From Triplophysa rosa (taxonomy: Eukaryota > Chordata > Actinopteri > Cypriniformes > Nemacheilidae): DNA of 64,000 nucleotides. Under the pieces are notes generated by a model. The model worked only from the letters and a program-made list of their open reading frames with translations, was not told the DNA's origin and searched no databases. A program made the position numbers and the translations under genes. Shown in pieces: positions 49,463 through 60,753 of this stretch (position 1 is its first letter; each line of letters opens with the position of its first letter). The stretch lies in contig NC_079906.1 in the NCBI RefSeq assembly GCF_024868665.1, positions 8,368,238-8,432,237 on the forward strand, in the 5' to 3' direction.

Positions 49463-49774
49463 TGTCACAACTCTGTCCTTCCTATCATGAGGTTTCTGGT
49501 CTGTGGACGGAGTTGTGACGGTGCCATGTCTTTTGTGCTTGTTTTGTTATGTGTGGAGGACACGTGGCCATTGTTGTTTACTTTGTGCTGCGTGTTCTCC
49601 TGTCATGTCATTCAGCCCCGCCCTCCTGTCGCTCGTAATTATTGCCCGTTGTGTGTGATCTCTGTCACCTGCCCGTCACGTCCCTTGTGTAATTTTCCCT
49701 CGTTAGTGTTCCCTTATATAATGCCCCTTTGTTCTCTGTCTGTTGTCGTTTTGCTGCCAAACCGATCCGTGACA
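49463..49774 (+). repeat. 3' LTR of element 1, internally deleted
   Basis: 312 bp, nearly identical to the first 280 bp of the 5' LTR and to its last 25 bp, but lacking about 237 bp in between, including the poly(A) signal. The deletion joins 'gttgtcgttttg' to 'ctgccaaaccgat'. It keeps TGTCA and TGACA ends and an intact target duplication, so the loss is internal and later. Confidence 0.88.
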
Positions 49775-51912
49775 CTGACGACTTTTTACTTTCACTTCTT
49801 ACATTTTTACGCAAATACCTGTACTTTCTACTTCTTACATTTTCAAACCAGGCTCTTTACTTTAGTTTTAATCTGTATTTGATGCACAATCAATATTATT
49901 TCTTGTCATTGCGTGACTTTTTCAACCTAATGATAGGTCTGCCTAAAAGCCGAAGCGCTGTGTGAGGTGGCCACTAGCCAATCAAATGTAAGAAGGCGGG
50001 AGTTACTGTTTACAGAGCAAAGCGGTGACCAATCAAATCAAAGAAGATGGAGTAACTGTTCTCAGATCTCGAGCGTGATATTCTGCATCATGTGGTGACT
50101 CGTGAATGGTAGGGTTTTTTAGCGCGAAAGGACCAGATTTTAAATATGTAATTTAGCTATTTGGCTATTCGCATGTTCTACAAACATATACTTCACGAAA
50201 GATGTACTGTAGCTCTGTCAGAAGTTAAAGCAGCTCGTTAAGTTAAGCGCATTATTGTTGCTGTTGTTCATTAGTATGTATGAATTGCATGTTTTTTGCT
50301 ATCGTGGTGTGTGCGTTAAGTTCATGAACGAGTGAAAAATACCTGCTCATTGCGTTGCTTTCGATGAACTAATTATAGTGGGCACTTTTGCACAAAAAAG
50401 TGGTTTCTGGACATATCCTATTAGTCTTATTTTCTAATTTTCTTAATGCATTTGCCTTGTTTGATCTGTTTGATCTATTTTCCTGATTTTTATTATATTT
50501 TTTCATCTTGTCATGATTAAAATTATAAGGAAATAAAAAACGATCCTTATCAACGTTGACTGACATTGCAATAAAATACTATCACATTATTTTGGAAGTT
50601 AAAATTTTGGGGTGGTTTTTGTTGGAGTGAGTAGGTTTTAGTGAGCCTTTGGGCTGGAAATCATCCACCTAATCTAGCAACACTGACATCAGTTTTAATG
50701 TTGAACGAGTGTAACGTACAATGTAAGAGGCTAAACATTTAATATTTTAAAGCAAGGCATAATTTCAAGAAATGTGTTTAACCAATCGAGAAAAACAGTA
50801 ATGGTTACCAAGTAAATTGACTTGCCTAATTAATTATCTCTTTATTTCTCAGTTTTCTCTTTTTGACAAGATCTCCCAAGTGTCTACAACCTTTGTATAA
50901 TGATATGTCCATGAATGGTCTGTGCTTAAAATTTAAAGGGACAGTTAATCTAAAATTGAAAGCAGTGAAATTCTGTTATAAAATGTTTTGACAATCACAG
51001 TACCAAACAGTCATTTCCTGGCTATTACGCATCGCAGACATAGGCTAGTAGTCTAAGAAGCTGCCACGGACCAAGGCTGAAGGCAACACAAAGAATAGCT
51101 AAAATTATGGTTGAGAACTTGAGACAAAGGGAATTCTGTCACAATTATTATCAATACGCTTGTCCTTTACACTCTTATCTTACATCATAATTGTATTATA
51201 AATTTGTGTTTTTTTCCACTACCTAGGTAGTGGCAAATAGATTTATTCCATCAGTCTTTTTTATGCTTGTGTTCTACATAATGGTAGTTCAGTTGTGAGG
51301 TACGAGCGTGACTCTAAAACAGGTAGTAGTATTGGCTACTTTTTACTTAAGTACATTTTAGAGCCCATACTTTATACTTTTACTTGAGTAAACAAGTTTA
51401 GTCAGTACTTCAACTTTTACTTGAGTACTTTTAAACATGAGTATCTGTACTTCTACTTAAGTAAAGGATGTGTGTACTTTTGCCATCTCTGCATAACTGT
51501 AAAAACAAACTTTAAGAGTGTGGTTTACATATATTCTTAAGGCTAACATATTCTAAAAGCCAAAATGTTTAATTCATGGGACTTTAAGGGCCGATGACAC
51601 TACTGACGATAATAAACACTACACAGAACCTACTGAAAGAAACAACCAGTAGGACTTAATTTTTTGTGTCAAGTTTTTTTGTAAGTAAATTTACTTAGTG
51701 TGTGCAAATCCTGACATATAAAATAAGTAAATCCTACTAGTTGTTTTAAAGATCATTTTATGTAAAATAAAAGTCCACACAACAACTATATGGTTTCATT
51801 GGATGCACACACCTGGCCTGAAGTTAACTCTCGGTCTCTGTTTGGTTATCAGTTTGGCTAGTGTCTATTATACTGTATAAAATAATATATTTTAAATTAA
51901 TATTAATTTAAC

Positions 51913-52723
51913 CAGGGCCGGCCCAGCCTCTGTTGGTGCGCAAGGAAAGATTTTAGATTGCGCCACTCCTATGCAAAATAAAAAAATAAAAATGAACTTC
52001 TTTAAAAGCAAGAATTGTGATTAACATAAATAGGAAGTAAATAAATAACAAAAATATATAAAATATATAAAAAATATGTGTTATAAAAATGTTTCTAATT
52101 ACCTACTCATTGTTTGAAAATAATGCTGAAAATAAAAGAAGACTCGTTGATTTCTCAATAATACTGTATTTGAATATTAGAGCTTATAAAACGAATATTT
52201 GATTATTATTATTATTATTAAGATAAAGGTTTATGAGAAAGTTTAAAAAAAACATTTTGTCAACCTCTGTGCAAATGCTGTAGAGACACAAATAAAAGTT
52301 TATTGTATTGTTTTGGATTATCTTAAATAAATGGCATGGGCTAGTCACAGTGCCAGTAAACACACTTTGCAGACCACTTAGTTGAAAGCAGTGAAAAACA
52401 GCACGCAGTGTCAGTGTTACCAGTAAAATGGTTCTAAATAAGCAAGCTGCTCAGAGCAGGATTCGAACTTAAAACCAGTGATGAGTCCGGCATGGTAAGC
52501 AAGCGCTCTAACAACGAGGCCACATACACTCATTTAAGTGGTAAGAGCATCTTGAAGTCGGGGAGTGAAGTTTACCTGCACAGATCACACTAGCTAGTCT
52601 CCATTACACATGCATAATTAACGCATTAAGATGATTAATTATAATCGCTCTTGTCTGGCGCCCCTCCAGTCATTTTGTGCCCAAGGGAACCGCCTATGTC
52701 AGCTATGCCACAGGTCGGCCCTG
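51913..52723. mobile_element. Non-autonomous hAT element with tRNA-like insert
   Basis: The termini 'cagggccggcccag' and the complement of 'ccacaggtcggccctg' are inverted repeats of the hAT CAGGG class. The flanks 'aatttaac' (51905-51912) and 'aacttaac' (52724-52731) match at 7 of 8. Near 52450-52530 an inverted tRNA-like segment contains 'ggattcgaac' (a B-box complement) and 'gcgctctaacaacgaggcca', suggesting SINE-derived or captured tRNA sequence. There is no transposase. Confidence 0.8.
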
Positions 52724-52731
52724 AACTTAAC

Positions 52732-54761
52732 TATTAATATTTGATTGTATATTAACAGTATTAAATTATAACTCTTTGCGGAGGTCTACCGAAAGTTAAG
52801 TTTGGGCCATGTGACATTTATGTTGTTGCCGCTGGAAAACGCCTATATTGATAAAGATACAGAGGAACAATATTGTTGGGATCACTTTCCTAGCAATTTT
52901 TTTACTCTTCCTGATGTCCTATACTAAATTTCACAATGCCCAGCATGACTTTAAACTAATAATGACTTTATGAAAATTTGCCTTAACAAGACAACGTCTT
53001 TGAAGAATTTAATGAAATCTTTTTTTTTCTGTTTGTTTGCGAAGGGTTAAGCAAAAGCAGGTCATCTGCACACATCTTTGTTGCTGTAACACTGCTGCGT
53101 GCCTAATGTTGTCATCCGTTGTTGTCGACACTGAAATAGTTACAGCTATCATTATTGTTATCATTATAGAAAAGCCTTTAGTCATGCTGTTAGAATGACA
53201 TAATCTTGGTATTTGATTTTTATTCCATGAATGGGACCATGACAGTTAAATAAGCAATAATAACACGTTTATCGTGGAAATCTTGCCACGGGCATCTTTA
53301 CACTGATGCATCTTTGAGGTGGGGGTCTTTGTCGACTCTAAAGAGCTCCACTGTTTGTAATGCCTGATCAAATGATCCCTTTCGGCTATTTTGTGACTGT
53401 CAGTGGGTCAAAGTTGGACATTGAACAAAAAATAATGACATTGTTTGCCTCTTATAATTTCTCTATCTAAACTATTATTTATAATTATCACAATTATTTA
53501 TTTATTGTGAAGTCACATTTTAATCACTTTACAACCAAACCTCCCCATTTTCACTCATCATTTCCTCCAGAGGGAGAGATGTAATTCAATTAAGGATTTA
53601 TTAACATCTCTGCTCTTTGTCCTGTGTTAATGAGTGGCTAATAAGGGCACTTTGGACTCGGCGAGGCCTAAATGGGCCAGTCATAAATAGAGCATTAACA
53701 TGCAGTTAGACTTCCGCGAAAGGTCCCTCTAAATGGGGATGAATTCAGGCTGTGTGACTCTGAATGGGCCCTTATTTCTACTGCGCCCGGGCAATGCATC
53801 TTCGCATTGATTCTCAGCAGAGAAACGGGTTGCTGAGACAGTTATGCTTTTGTTTTTGAGACTTCACTGATGTTGTATCATATTATCAGATTGAGAAGTC
53901 TTTTGAGCGCGAGGGAAGGGAGACAATTAATCTTTTCTCAACGTTCGGCTGGCTTACGTTTTGACAGGCGCGACAGTGTCACCCCTCAGAGCTCTCCCTT
54001 CCTTGTTGGATTCTCGACAGCTTATAAAAATCATCTTTTATGGCACTAATATCTTTATGAATAATGCAGTATGAGAAAATGAGACACAGGCGAAGAGAAG
54101 TGCGAGATACAAAACGGAGAGCAAAATTAGACAATAAATTCCATCCATCCTTTAATGCATGCAATATACAGTGTGTTAGCACAGTTAAGTATGAGAAATG
54201 ACAACTGTACCTAATCTTACCAATGTGTTCTGCCTCTGTGCCGTAGAAATAATAGTTCACGACTTCACGGTATTGAACAATACAATTACGGTAACATGAA
54301 AGTAAATGAGCGAATAGCTGATGTTAAACTTCCACATATCCTGTGAGCATTCCTGTCAGAATTGTTCATCAAATGCTGTGCGCTGGAGTTGAAAGTAAGC
54401 CGCAATCAAAGTAACGCAATTATGTGCCGTAGAATGAATGCGAACATGGTGAAGTGGTTGTGAAGAGCTCTAGAGAGGCATTATTTAATAATAAAAATAA
54501 GGATGAATGAGGTGAAGGAGTACAAAAATGAGAAAAGCATATGCACAGAGTGCTTAAGAGGTGGGAGCCTGGACTTTGTGATGATACTTGGAGACCTCTT
54601 CTGACGCCTTGATGGAAATTTATGGCATTGGTGATGAGGTGCCGAAGGTCTCAGCTGTGAGTCAAGCTTCATCCAGAGTGCTCACGCATTTTTGTCGGAA
54701 AGATACAAAGGGGGCGGAACAACAATGATTGTTGCCAATTGCATGAGATTTGAACGAATGA
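52732..54761. other. Intergenic stretch with possible regulatory block
   Basis: No gene recognised. Positions about 53520-53850 are unique, balanced in composition and rich in TTAAT and ATAAA cores ('taattcaattaaggatttat'), the look of a conserved noncoding element. This is inference; no conservation data are available. Confidence 0.3.
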
Positions 54762-55305
54762 TGCCTTCACGTTCTCGCGGAATTATCGGAAATATGAGTT
54801 TCCGGGGTAAAAATTGCACATACGCCCTCTGATGTCGCATTTCCCACTGGGAAGTTGTGAAATAATTTTGATACCCGAGTTCCCGAGATGGGAACTTACA
54901 GATGCGGGCCTTACACAATCAACATGGTGGATGGGAGAAGGATTTCTGCTGTGACAGAAAGGATTTATTGTTTTTTCCACAACAGCTTCATTGCCTTGTC
55001 TTATCGTTACATTAGTACATACAGTATTTAAATATATGAATAACCATTTGAAGCATACTGTATGTGTTATACACTGCGAAAATAGCATGTTTTTCACTAA
55101 TATTCCAGAATAGTCAGCAAGCTGACTAGTGATACAGTAGGATGTACGGTTGAAAACTATTTTCATATAATATTTTCCCAAGACACACGCAAGCATGAAT
55201 CTGGCGTCCTCCATTCTTGCTGACAACACAGCATCTGAACACAACAAGCTCGGAATCATGACATCAGAAGTAGGAATTATCAAATTTCCGAGAGCACGTG
55301 AAGGC
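54762..55305. mobile_element. DNA transposon remnant with 'tgccttcacgt' ends
   Basis: The ends 'tgccttcacgttctc' and the complement of 'gagcacgtgaaggca' are inverted repeats, and the sub-terminal segments also match loosely. The long minus-strand frame here (54783-55310) has no domain and lies wholly within the repeat. The superfamily is unknown. Confidence 0.6.
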
Positions 55306-55457
55306 AGCATAAGAATGCCTTTTAAATTTGAATTCAGTTCTTAACTGATATTGAGGTATCAAAGGGAACTGGAATTTGAGGCAGTACAATTCAAATTGAA
55401 TTAAAATAAAATAAATCCATGAGCTGTAAGTGTGTAAGTTGTTTTCAGTAATACATT

Positions 55458-56094
55458 TGTCACGGTACGGGGACAGAACCCAAGCGCAGACAGGTGAAGG
55501 GTTAAATAATAAACTTTTAATAACAAATAGGAACAAAAAACCCACGATGGGGAAAACGGTCACAAACAAAACAAGTAAATAAACTAAAATACTTCCCGCA
55601 AGGGGATAAAATAAACACGATGAATAAATCCAAAATAATAAGTCCAACACGAAAAGGAAAGTCCACAGCAAACAGGAATGAGGGATCTGGAACACGAGGG
55701 CAAGGTAAGGTGAGGTAAACAAATACTGGGGAACATGGAACAATGCAAAGACGAGGGACAAAGGGAACTGAGACATTAAATAAGGAAACATTAACGAGGG
55801 ATAATTACACAGGGACGGTGAAGGACAGGTGAGGGAGATGAAACACTAACAGACAAACAAGGGGGCAGAGCTAAACGAAAGACAGGAGAACACGCGGCGA
55901 AATGTCAAAACAAACCGCACGTGTCTCCACACAAGACGAAACACACACACAAGACATGGTACTNACGCGGCGAAATGTCAAAACAAACCGCACGTGTCTC
56001 CACACAAGACGAAACACACACACAAGACATGGTACTGTCACGACCCTGTCCACAAGACATGAAAACTCAGAATAGGAAGGACAGGACCCTGACA
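55458..56094 (-). repeat. 3' LTR of element 2 with internal duplication and an N
   Basis: 637 bp. A unit of about 72 bp containing 'cgcggcgaaatgtcaaaaca' is present twice (55893-55964 and 55966-56037), separated at an ambiguous base (n at 55964). The 5' LTR has it once, so the duplication may be an assembly artefact at a gap. This LTR also has about 97 bp that the 5' LTR lacks. Confidence 0.85.
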
Positions 56095-56107
56095 GTACCC
56101 CCGCTCC
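56095..56107 (-). promoter_or_regulatory. Polypurine tract of element 2
   Basis: On the minus strand 'ggagcgggggtac' abuts the 3' LTR. It is identical to that of element 1 apart from the last base. Confidence 0.8.
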
Positions 56108-56259
56108 AAGGGCCGAACCCCGAACGGCCCAAGGGGAAAACATTCAGCGGGACAAAACAGACAGAAACGAAGAAAGACACCACACATACAAAACAGAACA
56201 TACTAGGGGCAGGGCCGACAGAACAACGAAGGGGTTGGGGTTGGACAATAAGAAAAACA

Positions 56260-57625
56260 TTAACGGGAAGGGAGGGGGGGAATGGGCTGAAAAAAACTGG
56301 GAACACTAAACTGGGGTGGGACAGGGGGTGTGGACCTAGGAGGGACATGGGTATGTTTCCTAGGGTGGGGAGGGGCAGGACGGGAAGGGACAGACATGGC
56401 AGGGGAAGGCTGGGACAATAATGGCTGGACGGGACTGGACGCCAGCTGGAAGGCCGGCTGACAAAGGCTAGGTGCCGGCTGGAAAGCTGGCCGGACTCGA
56501 CTGGACGCCGGCTGGAGGGCCGGCTGGATGGGACTGGACGCCGGCTGGAAGGCCGGCTGGACGGGACAGGATGCCGGCTGGAAGGCTGGCTGGACGGGAC
56601 AGGATGCCGGCTGGAAGGCCGGCTGGACGGGACTGGACACCGGCTGCACCGGCTGGACTGCCGGCTGAAGCACCGGACTGGACACCGGACTGGACGTCGG
56701 CTGCACCGGACTGGACACCGGCTGCACCGGACTGGACACCGGCTGGATAACCGGCTGGGACGCCGGCTGCATCGCCGGCTGGGACGCCGGCTGGATAACC
56801 GGCTGGGACACCGGCTGCATCGTCGGCTGGATAACCGGCTGGGACGCCGGCTGGATAACCGGCTGGGACGCCGGCTGCATCGTCGGCTGGATAACCGGCT
56901 GGGATGCCGGCTGGATAACCTGCTGGATAACCGGCTGGTACGCCGGGTGCATCGCCGGCTGGATAACCGTCTGGGACGCCGGCTGGATAACCGGCTGGGT
57001 TGGGTTCCGTGCCTCCCTCCGTTGCCTCTTCTTTTTTAGCCGAGCCAGTGATCGGCTGGAGGAAGGAGGTGAAGTGCACGGCTGGCTCAGGGTTGGAGGC
57101 CTCTGATGAGGACTCCCACGACTCTCGCCTCCCCCTCTTGCCACCGAGGCTGGCTGGGGGTGGAGAGGTGGTGGAAGGTGAGGCGGATGGTGTGGCGATG
57201 CCCATAACCCCGATTTGCAGGGTGCGGCCCTCAGGGATCGCGACCAGTGGAGATGGATTTTTCTAATGGACTGAGACCCTGGGCTCTGGACGGTTCATGG
57301 CGAAAGTGAACATGCCATCGATGCCCAGCGGTCTCAGCATCCTCATCTCCGCCGGCGATAGAGGATCCCTGAGGCCGCGGTTGAACAATGCCGTCACCTC
57401 CTCCTCACCAAAGACCCCCTCCCCTGCAGCCTCCAGGAACCTGTCCGCAAACTCCATGATATCGGAGTTTCCTTGCCAAAGACTGCAGAGGCGGGGAGCA
57501 TGACGGGACCGCTTGGAGCGGCCCCCGCTGCCTGCTGGGTTCTTCTTTGGTCTTTCTGTCACGGTACGGGGACAGAACCCAAGCGCAGACAGGTGAAGGG
57601 ATAAATAATAAACTTTTAATAACAA
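56260..57625 (-). pseudogene. Broken Gag-like / octapeptide-repeat gene of element 2
   Basis: The Gag-like part (about 57263-57545) contains QGNSDIMEFADRFLEAA and 'EVTALFNRGLRDPL', resembling the C-terminal capsid segment of Gypsy Gag and aligning with element 1. A stop at 57263 interrupts it. The same frame resumes through a KRGRRESWESSSEA linker (matching element 1's RRGRRKSWDS), then shifts into the repeat frame of QPASQPVI octamers (56470-57010). The gene is disabled by at least one stop and one frameshift. No zinc finger, protease or polymerase. Confidence 0.65.
56470..57010. repeat. 24-bp coding minisatellite of element 2
   Basis: More than twenty units of about 24 bp, rich in 'gccggctgg' (plus strand). 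All are multiples of three and free of stops, so several frames on both strands are open. Confidence 0.9.
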
Positions 57626-58024
57626 ATAGGAACAAAAAACCCACGATGGGGAAAACGGTCACAATCAAAACAAGTAAATAAACTAAAATACTTCCCGCAA
57701 GGGGATAAAACAAACACGATGAATAAATCCAAAATAATAAGTCCAACACGAAAAAGGAAAGTCCACAGCAAATAGGAATGAGGGATATAGACATTAAAGA
57801 GGGATAATTACACAGGGATGGTGAAGGACAGGTGAGGGAGATGAAACACTAACGGAGAAACAAGGGGGCGGAGCTAAACGAAAGACAGGAGAACACGCGG
57901 CGAAATGTCAAAACAAACCGCACGTGTCTCCACACAAGACGAAACACACACACAAGACATGGTACTGTCACGACCCTGTCCACAAGACACGAAAACTCCT
58001 AATAGGAAGGACAGGACCCTGACA
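57557..58024 (-). repeat. 5' LTR of element 2
   Basis: 468 bp, TGTCACGG to CCTGACA on the plus strand. On the minus strand its U5 carries GGGTTCT, and AGAACCC follows just inside the element (complement of 57538-57544), repeating the arrangement seen in element 1. Confidence 0.88.
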
Positions 58025-58451
58025 ACATTTCATTTGAATAAATGACAGCATAATGTAAACAAAAATATATGACCAGTCATGGCAACATATATTTTTAGAT
58101 TAACACATCAAAATAAGTTAATCAATTTCAGCTTGTTTTTATAAGTTACAGCAACTAAGTGTCGAAATTGAATTTAAGTAAATTTAAATGACTTGTACAG
58201 ACAATTTATTTATACTTAAAAAACAAGGCAAACAAGCTATTTTACAGTGTATGTAATGATGCACATATCGCGTTTCCTGAACAAAATGTCTATATTAATA
58301 ATAAATGTTAATATATTTAATAATATGTTTAAAATGCCACATTTGAAATCTATTTTAAAACAGTTAATAAGCCTTCATTTTGTGGATCACACTGGAAGAA
58401 CTTTTAACCTGCTAAAATAATATTCAAAATGGAGCCAAACATTATGAAGAT

Positions 58452-58767
58452 TAGGGTTGCCAGGTTTGTGGTTTTATTTCAGAAGTCGGCTACTATGAAC
58501 AGTTGCCGTTAGTTGCTTTTTATTCTGCAGGTTGAAGATAGGTAGATTTTGTTCATCAGCTGTCATTCTTTATGACCATGTTATCCGTTAAATGTTTATG
58601 ATTAATAATAACAGTGATAATAACAGTGATTTACAAGAAGAATCGTGTAATGTTTAAACGTGATTTAAAAATATATACATTTTAAGTTTGGGAGTGACAC
58701 ATTTTAGTTTTTGTTATTTAAGATGGAATCATTGGGCTGGTTTTGTTATGGAGATCTGGTAACCCTG
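58452..58767. mobile_element. hAT-type MITE with 8-bp target duplication
   Basis: The left end 'tagggttgccaggt' and the complement of 'atctggtaaccctg' are inverted repeats of the CAGGGTTGCCAG class. The flanks 'atgaagat' (58444-58451) and 'atgaggat' (58768-58775) match at 7 of 8. 316 bp, non-coding. Confidence 0.75.
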
Positions 58768-58775
58768 ATGAGGAT

Positions 58776-60329
58776 TACAAAATGGAAATCTTCATCTGAC
58801 TATGCATTCTTGCTTATTTTGTTGTTGTGTTGCACTAATGAAATTCCTCTGTTGTGTGACTGTGTTAAATTTCTATGAAATTCCTCTTTCTTTCATTGAA
58901 ATTCAATTTCGGCCCCTGTAGGGTGCGGCCAGTTCAAATTCGTCAACACAAAGCACGACATTCATAAATTCTGAATCTTGTTCAAATGTGGTAACACGCT
59001 TATGTTAAATAAAGTTCTTTTCTGTGAAATATCTGCACTGGGGTGGGGCCAAACCTTCATGGTGACTGACTTTAGACAAATAAATGAAGCATGCGATCTG
59101 CTCACATCCTTTGGATGAGCAAGAATCATCTTATTGTTGAAACGCCATCGCCAAATGCCCGATAATAAAGGTTGCTTTAGACCAGGGATATCAAAGCTAA
59201 TTTAAAATTATAATTTTCTTGGCTCTATCTACCCGTAACTCCTCTCGGGTCATTTTCTTTTCTCTTTCTTTGACCTTTTTGTTGTGTTGCTAATGAGAAC
59301 ATAATGCAAAGTGAAATCATATTAGTACACAGAGGGGAAGAAGCTCACACTGGACCACAAACATTCTTTATGAATATACCAAATGATTTCTTTAAAGGTG
59401 AACTATATGATGTAGTGCCCACTAGCATTACCAAAATGAAATTGCAAAATGAATATTTCATAGAGATTTTCTCAACACACACCTGTCAACCATCGAGTCG
59501 AACGAACATATTGTTGCCATGTCAGGGTGACCAGGATGCTCAGATTAACGTTCAGGTCCAGTCACAGTATACGTTTTCAGGCAAATAAACAAACAAGGGG
59601 CACGAAATTACAGTTTACCAAATTCACCTACTATCTACTAGTTCAGTGTGTCATTCACAAAATTATTCCAGAAATGCAAACCCTGTCTTGACGTATAGTC
59701 AGATCAGCATGTGCTGTGTGAGAGCGTGTGCAAAAAACATGCAAGACAATAGATACGACACAATACAAGTTCGAAAACGTGTGCTGTAACTCCACTTGTG
59801 TTCTCTTTTCTATACAATAATCTTTAAGAGATGCCTCAGAGCTGTAGATACGTATTTTAAGTATACAGCTCGGATGGGTAAACGTTGGAGAACAAACGTA
59901 GCCAGCAGATAAGACTACGATTAAGAACAGAAGTTATCTGAAATGTCATTCCGGATTAAAACTTCACCACTTCTGTTGACATGTTAGACATAAAGGCTTT
60001 TTGAAGTGTGTGTTGGTGATCTTGGGATTCCTAAGAGATCTAATTGCCTTTTATCTTACTTTTGTTGCTTCAGAATGAAACAAGACTCGAGACTGACCCG
60101 AGGTTCCTGTTTCCTCCACTACAATATCTTTGAGAAACACATGAAGAGGAAAAGTTTCACAGTGGTGAACTCAAAGTTACCACAAGTTTAGTATTCAGTC
60201 ATGTTTGTAGTCTTGTTGTTGTTTACACAGGAAGAATGTGTCTGCCTGGTAATTGAATTGATTGCATGCTTGCTGTTAAGGGAAACAAAACTGACAAATA
60301 ATCTTCATCAGTTTTACATTTAGAATATG
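58776..60329. other. Intergenic stretch, nothing recognised
   Basis: AT-rich. The 94-codon frame at 59304-59588 has no recognisable domain and no repeat homology, so I treat it as unsupported. Confidence 0.3.
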
Positions 60330-60675
60330 CAGAGGTGGGTAGTAACGCGCTACATTTACTTCGTTACATTTACTTGAGTAACATCTTGGAAAACATGTAC
60401 TTTTTAAGTAAAATTAAAAGTGTGTACTTTTACTCTTAAATTTCTAATAGAAAATCTGTACTTTTACTTCGTTACATAACTTACATTGCGTGACGTTCCT
60501 TAGTTCCTTCATTTTAAAATATGCTTTTTAAAACGAATTGATTATTTCAAGGTTGTCGTCTCCTTTTACGGGCATTCCCGAGTGATCGATTCTTTTGAAA
60601 GCATTAATTGAACAATGGGCAAAACCATTTGAATAGGCTAATGAATCAGTTCAAATGATTTGTTCAGTTCGCAGC
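60330..60675 (+). mobile_element. Left end of a hAT-like element, interrupted
   Basis: It starts 'cagaggtgggtagtaacg' and has sub-terminal 'tttacttgagtaac' motifs like those of the hAT element at 47561-51491. The right end is not in the window: the sequence is cut by LTR-type sequence at 60676. Confidence 0.65.
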
Positions 60676-60753
60676 TGTCAGGAAAACACTAGGGAAGAAC
60701 CCAGATGCAGGCAGCGGGGATGAAGGGTGTTGGACTTTAAAGGCAGTCCTGCA
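60676..60753 (-). mobile_element. Fragment of a Gypsy-like LTR (U5 end)
   Basis: 'tgtcagg' followed by 'aagaacccagatgcaggcag' matches the U5 ends of the LTRs at 22090, 39164 and 55458, including the GGGTTCT motif on the minus strand. It is cut off by the ERV LTR. Confidence 0.6.

Larger units (their letters stand above)
47657..49774 (+). mobile_element. Non-autonomous LTR retrotransposon 1 (Gypsy-like, Gag-like only)
   Basis: Two LTRs flank a 1.26-kb interior with one long frame and no reverse transcriptase, protease or integrase. Perfect 'ctgac' duplications (47652-47656 and 49775-49779) mark the insertion into the hAT element. A polypurine tract 'ggagcgggggtag' precedes the 3' LTR. No standard tRNA primer site starting TGG follows the 5' LTR. 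It would depend on enzymes from a related autonomous element. Confidence 0.9.
47561..51491. mobile_element. hAT-like element carrying a nested LTR retrotransposon
   Basis: The left end 'cagagatgggaagtaacg' and right end 'tgtacttttgccatctctg' are hAT-type termini with matching sub-terminal 'tacttaagta' motifs. The flanks are perfect 8-bp copies of 'cataactg' (47553-47560 and 51492-51499). Removing the LTR element and its 5-bp duplication leaves about 1.8 kb without a transposase frame, so the host element is non-autonomous. A family C MITE fragment lies at about 50936-50980. Confidence 0.88.
47345..51525. repeat. 'aaagaaccttt' MITE-like repeat split by insertions
   Basis: The left part (47345-47560) repeats 'ggttctttgtgg', 'aagaacctttctgtttcaca' and similar words of a widespread fish repeat. 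The right part (51492-51525) is its end, 'aaacaaactttaagagtg'. The two halves join at the octamer 'cataactg', which is duplicated around the inserted hAT element. Confidence 0.7.
55458..58024 (-). mobile_element. Non-autonomous LTR retrotransposon 2 (minus strand)
   Basis: LTRs at 55458-56094 and 57557-58024 flank an interior with Gag-like and octapeptide-repeat coding remnants and no pol. Perfect 'acatt' duplications (55453-55457 and 58025-58029) flank the element. It shares its polypurine tract, U5 GGGTTCT motif, Gag-like segment and 24-bp coding repeats with element 1, so the two are members of one lineage with diverged LTRs. Its frame is broken. Confidence 0.9.

Noticed and set aside
48500..49468. 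322-codon antisense frame across element 1
   Set aside because: Stop-free 24-bp repeats keep all frames open. The sense frame has the Gag-like segment and sits correctly after the LTR.
54783..55310. 175-codon minus-strand frame
   Set aside because: It lies entirely within a terminal-inverted-repeat element and has no known domain.
55264..55791. 175-codon minus-strand frame rich in hydrophobic residues
   Set aside because: It overlaps the 3' LTR of element 2. The same peptide appears at the other LTR (57405-57794), so it is a translation of LTR sequence.
59304..59588. 94-codon open frame with ordinary composition
   Set aside because: No domain, splice context or repeat homology. Such a length is common by chance over 64 kb.
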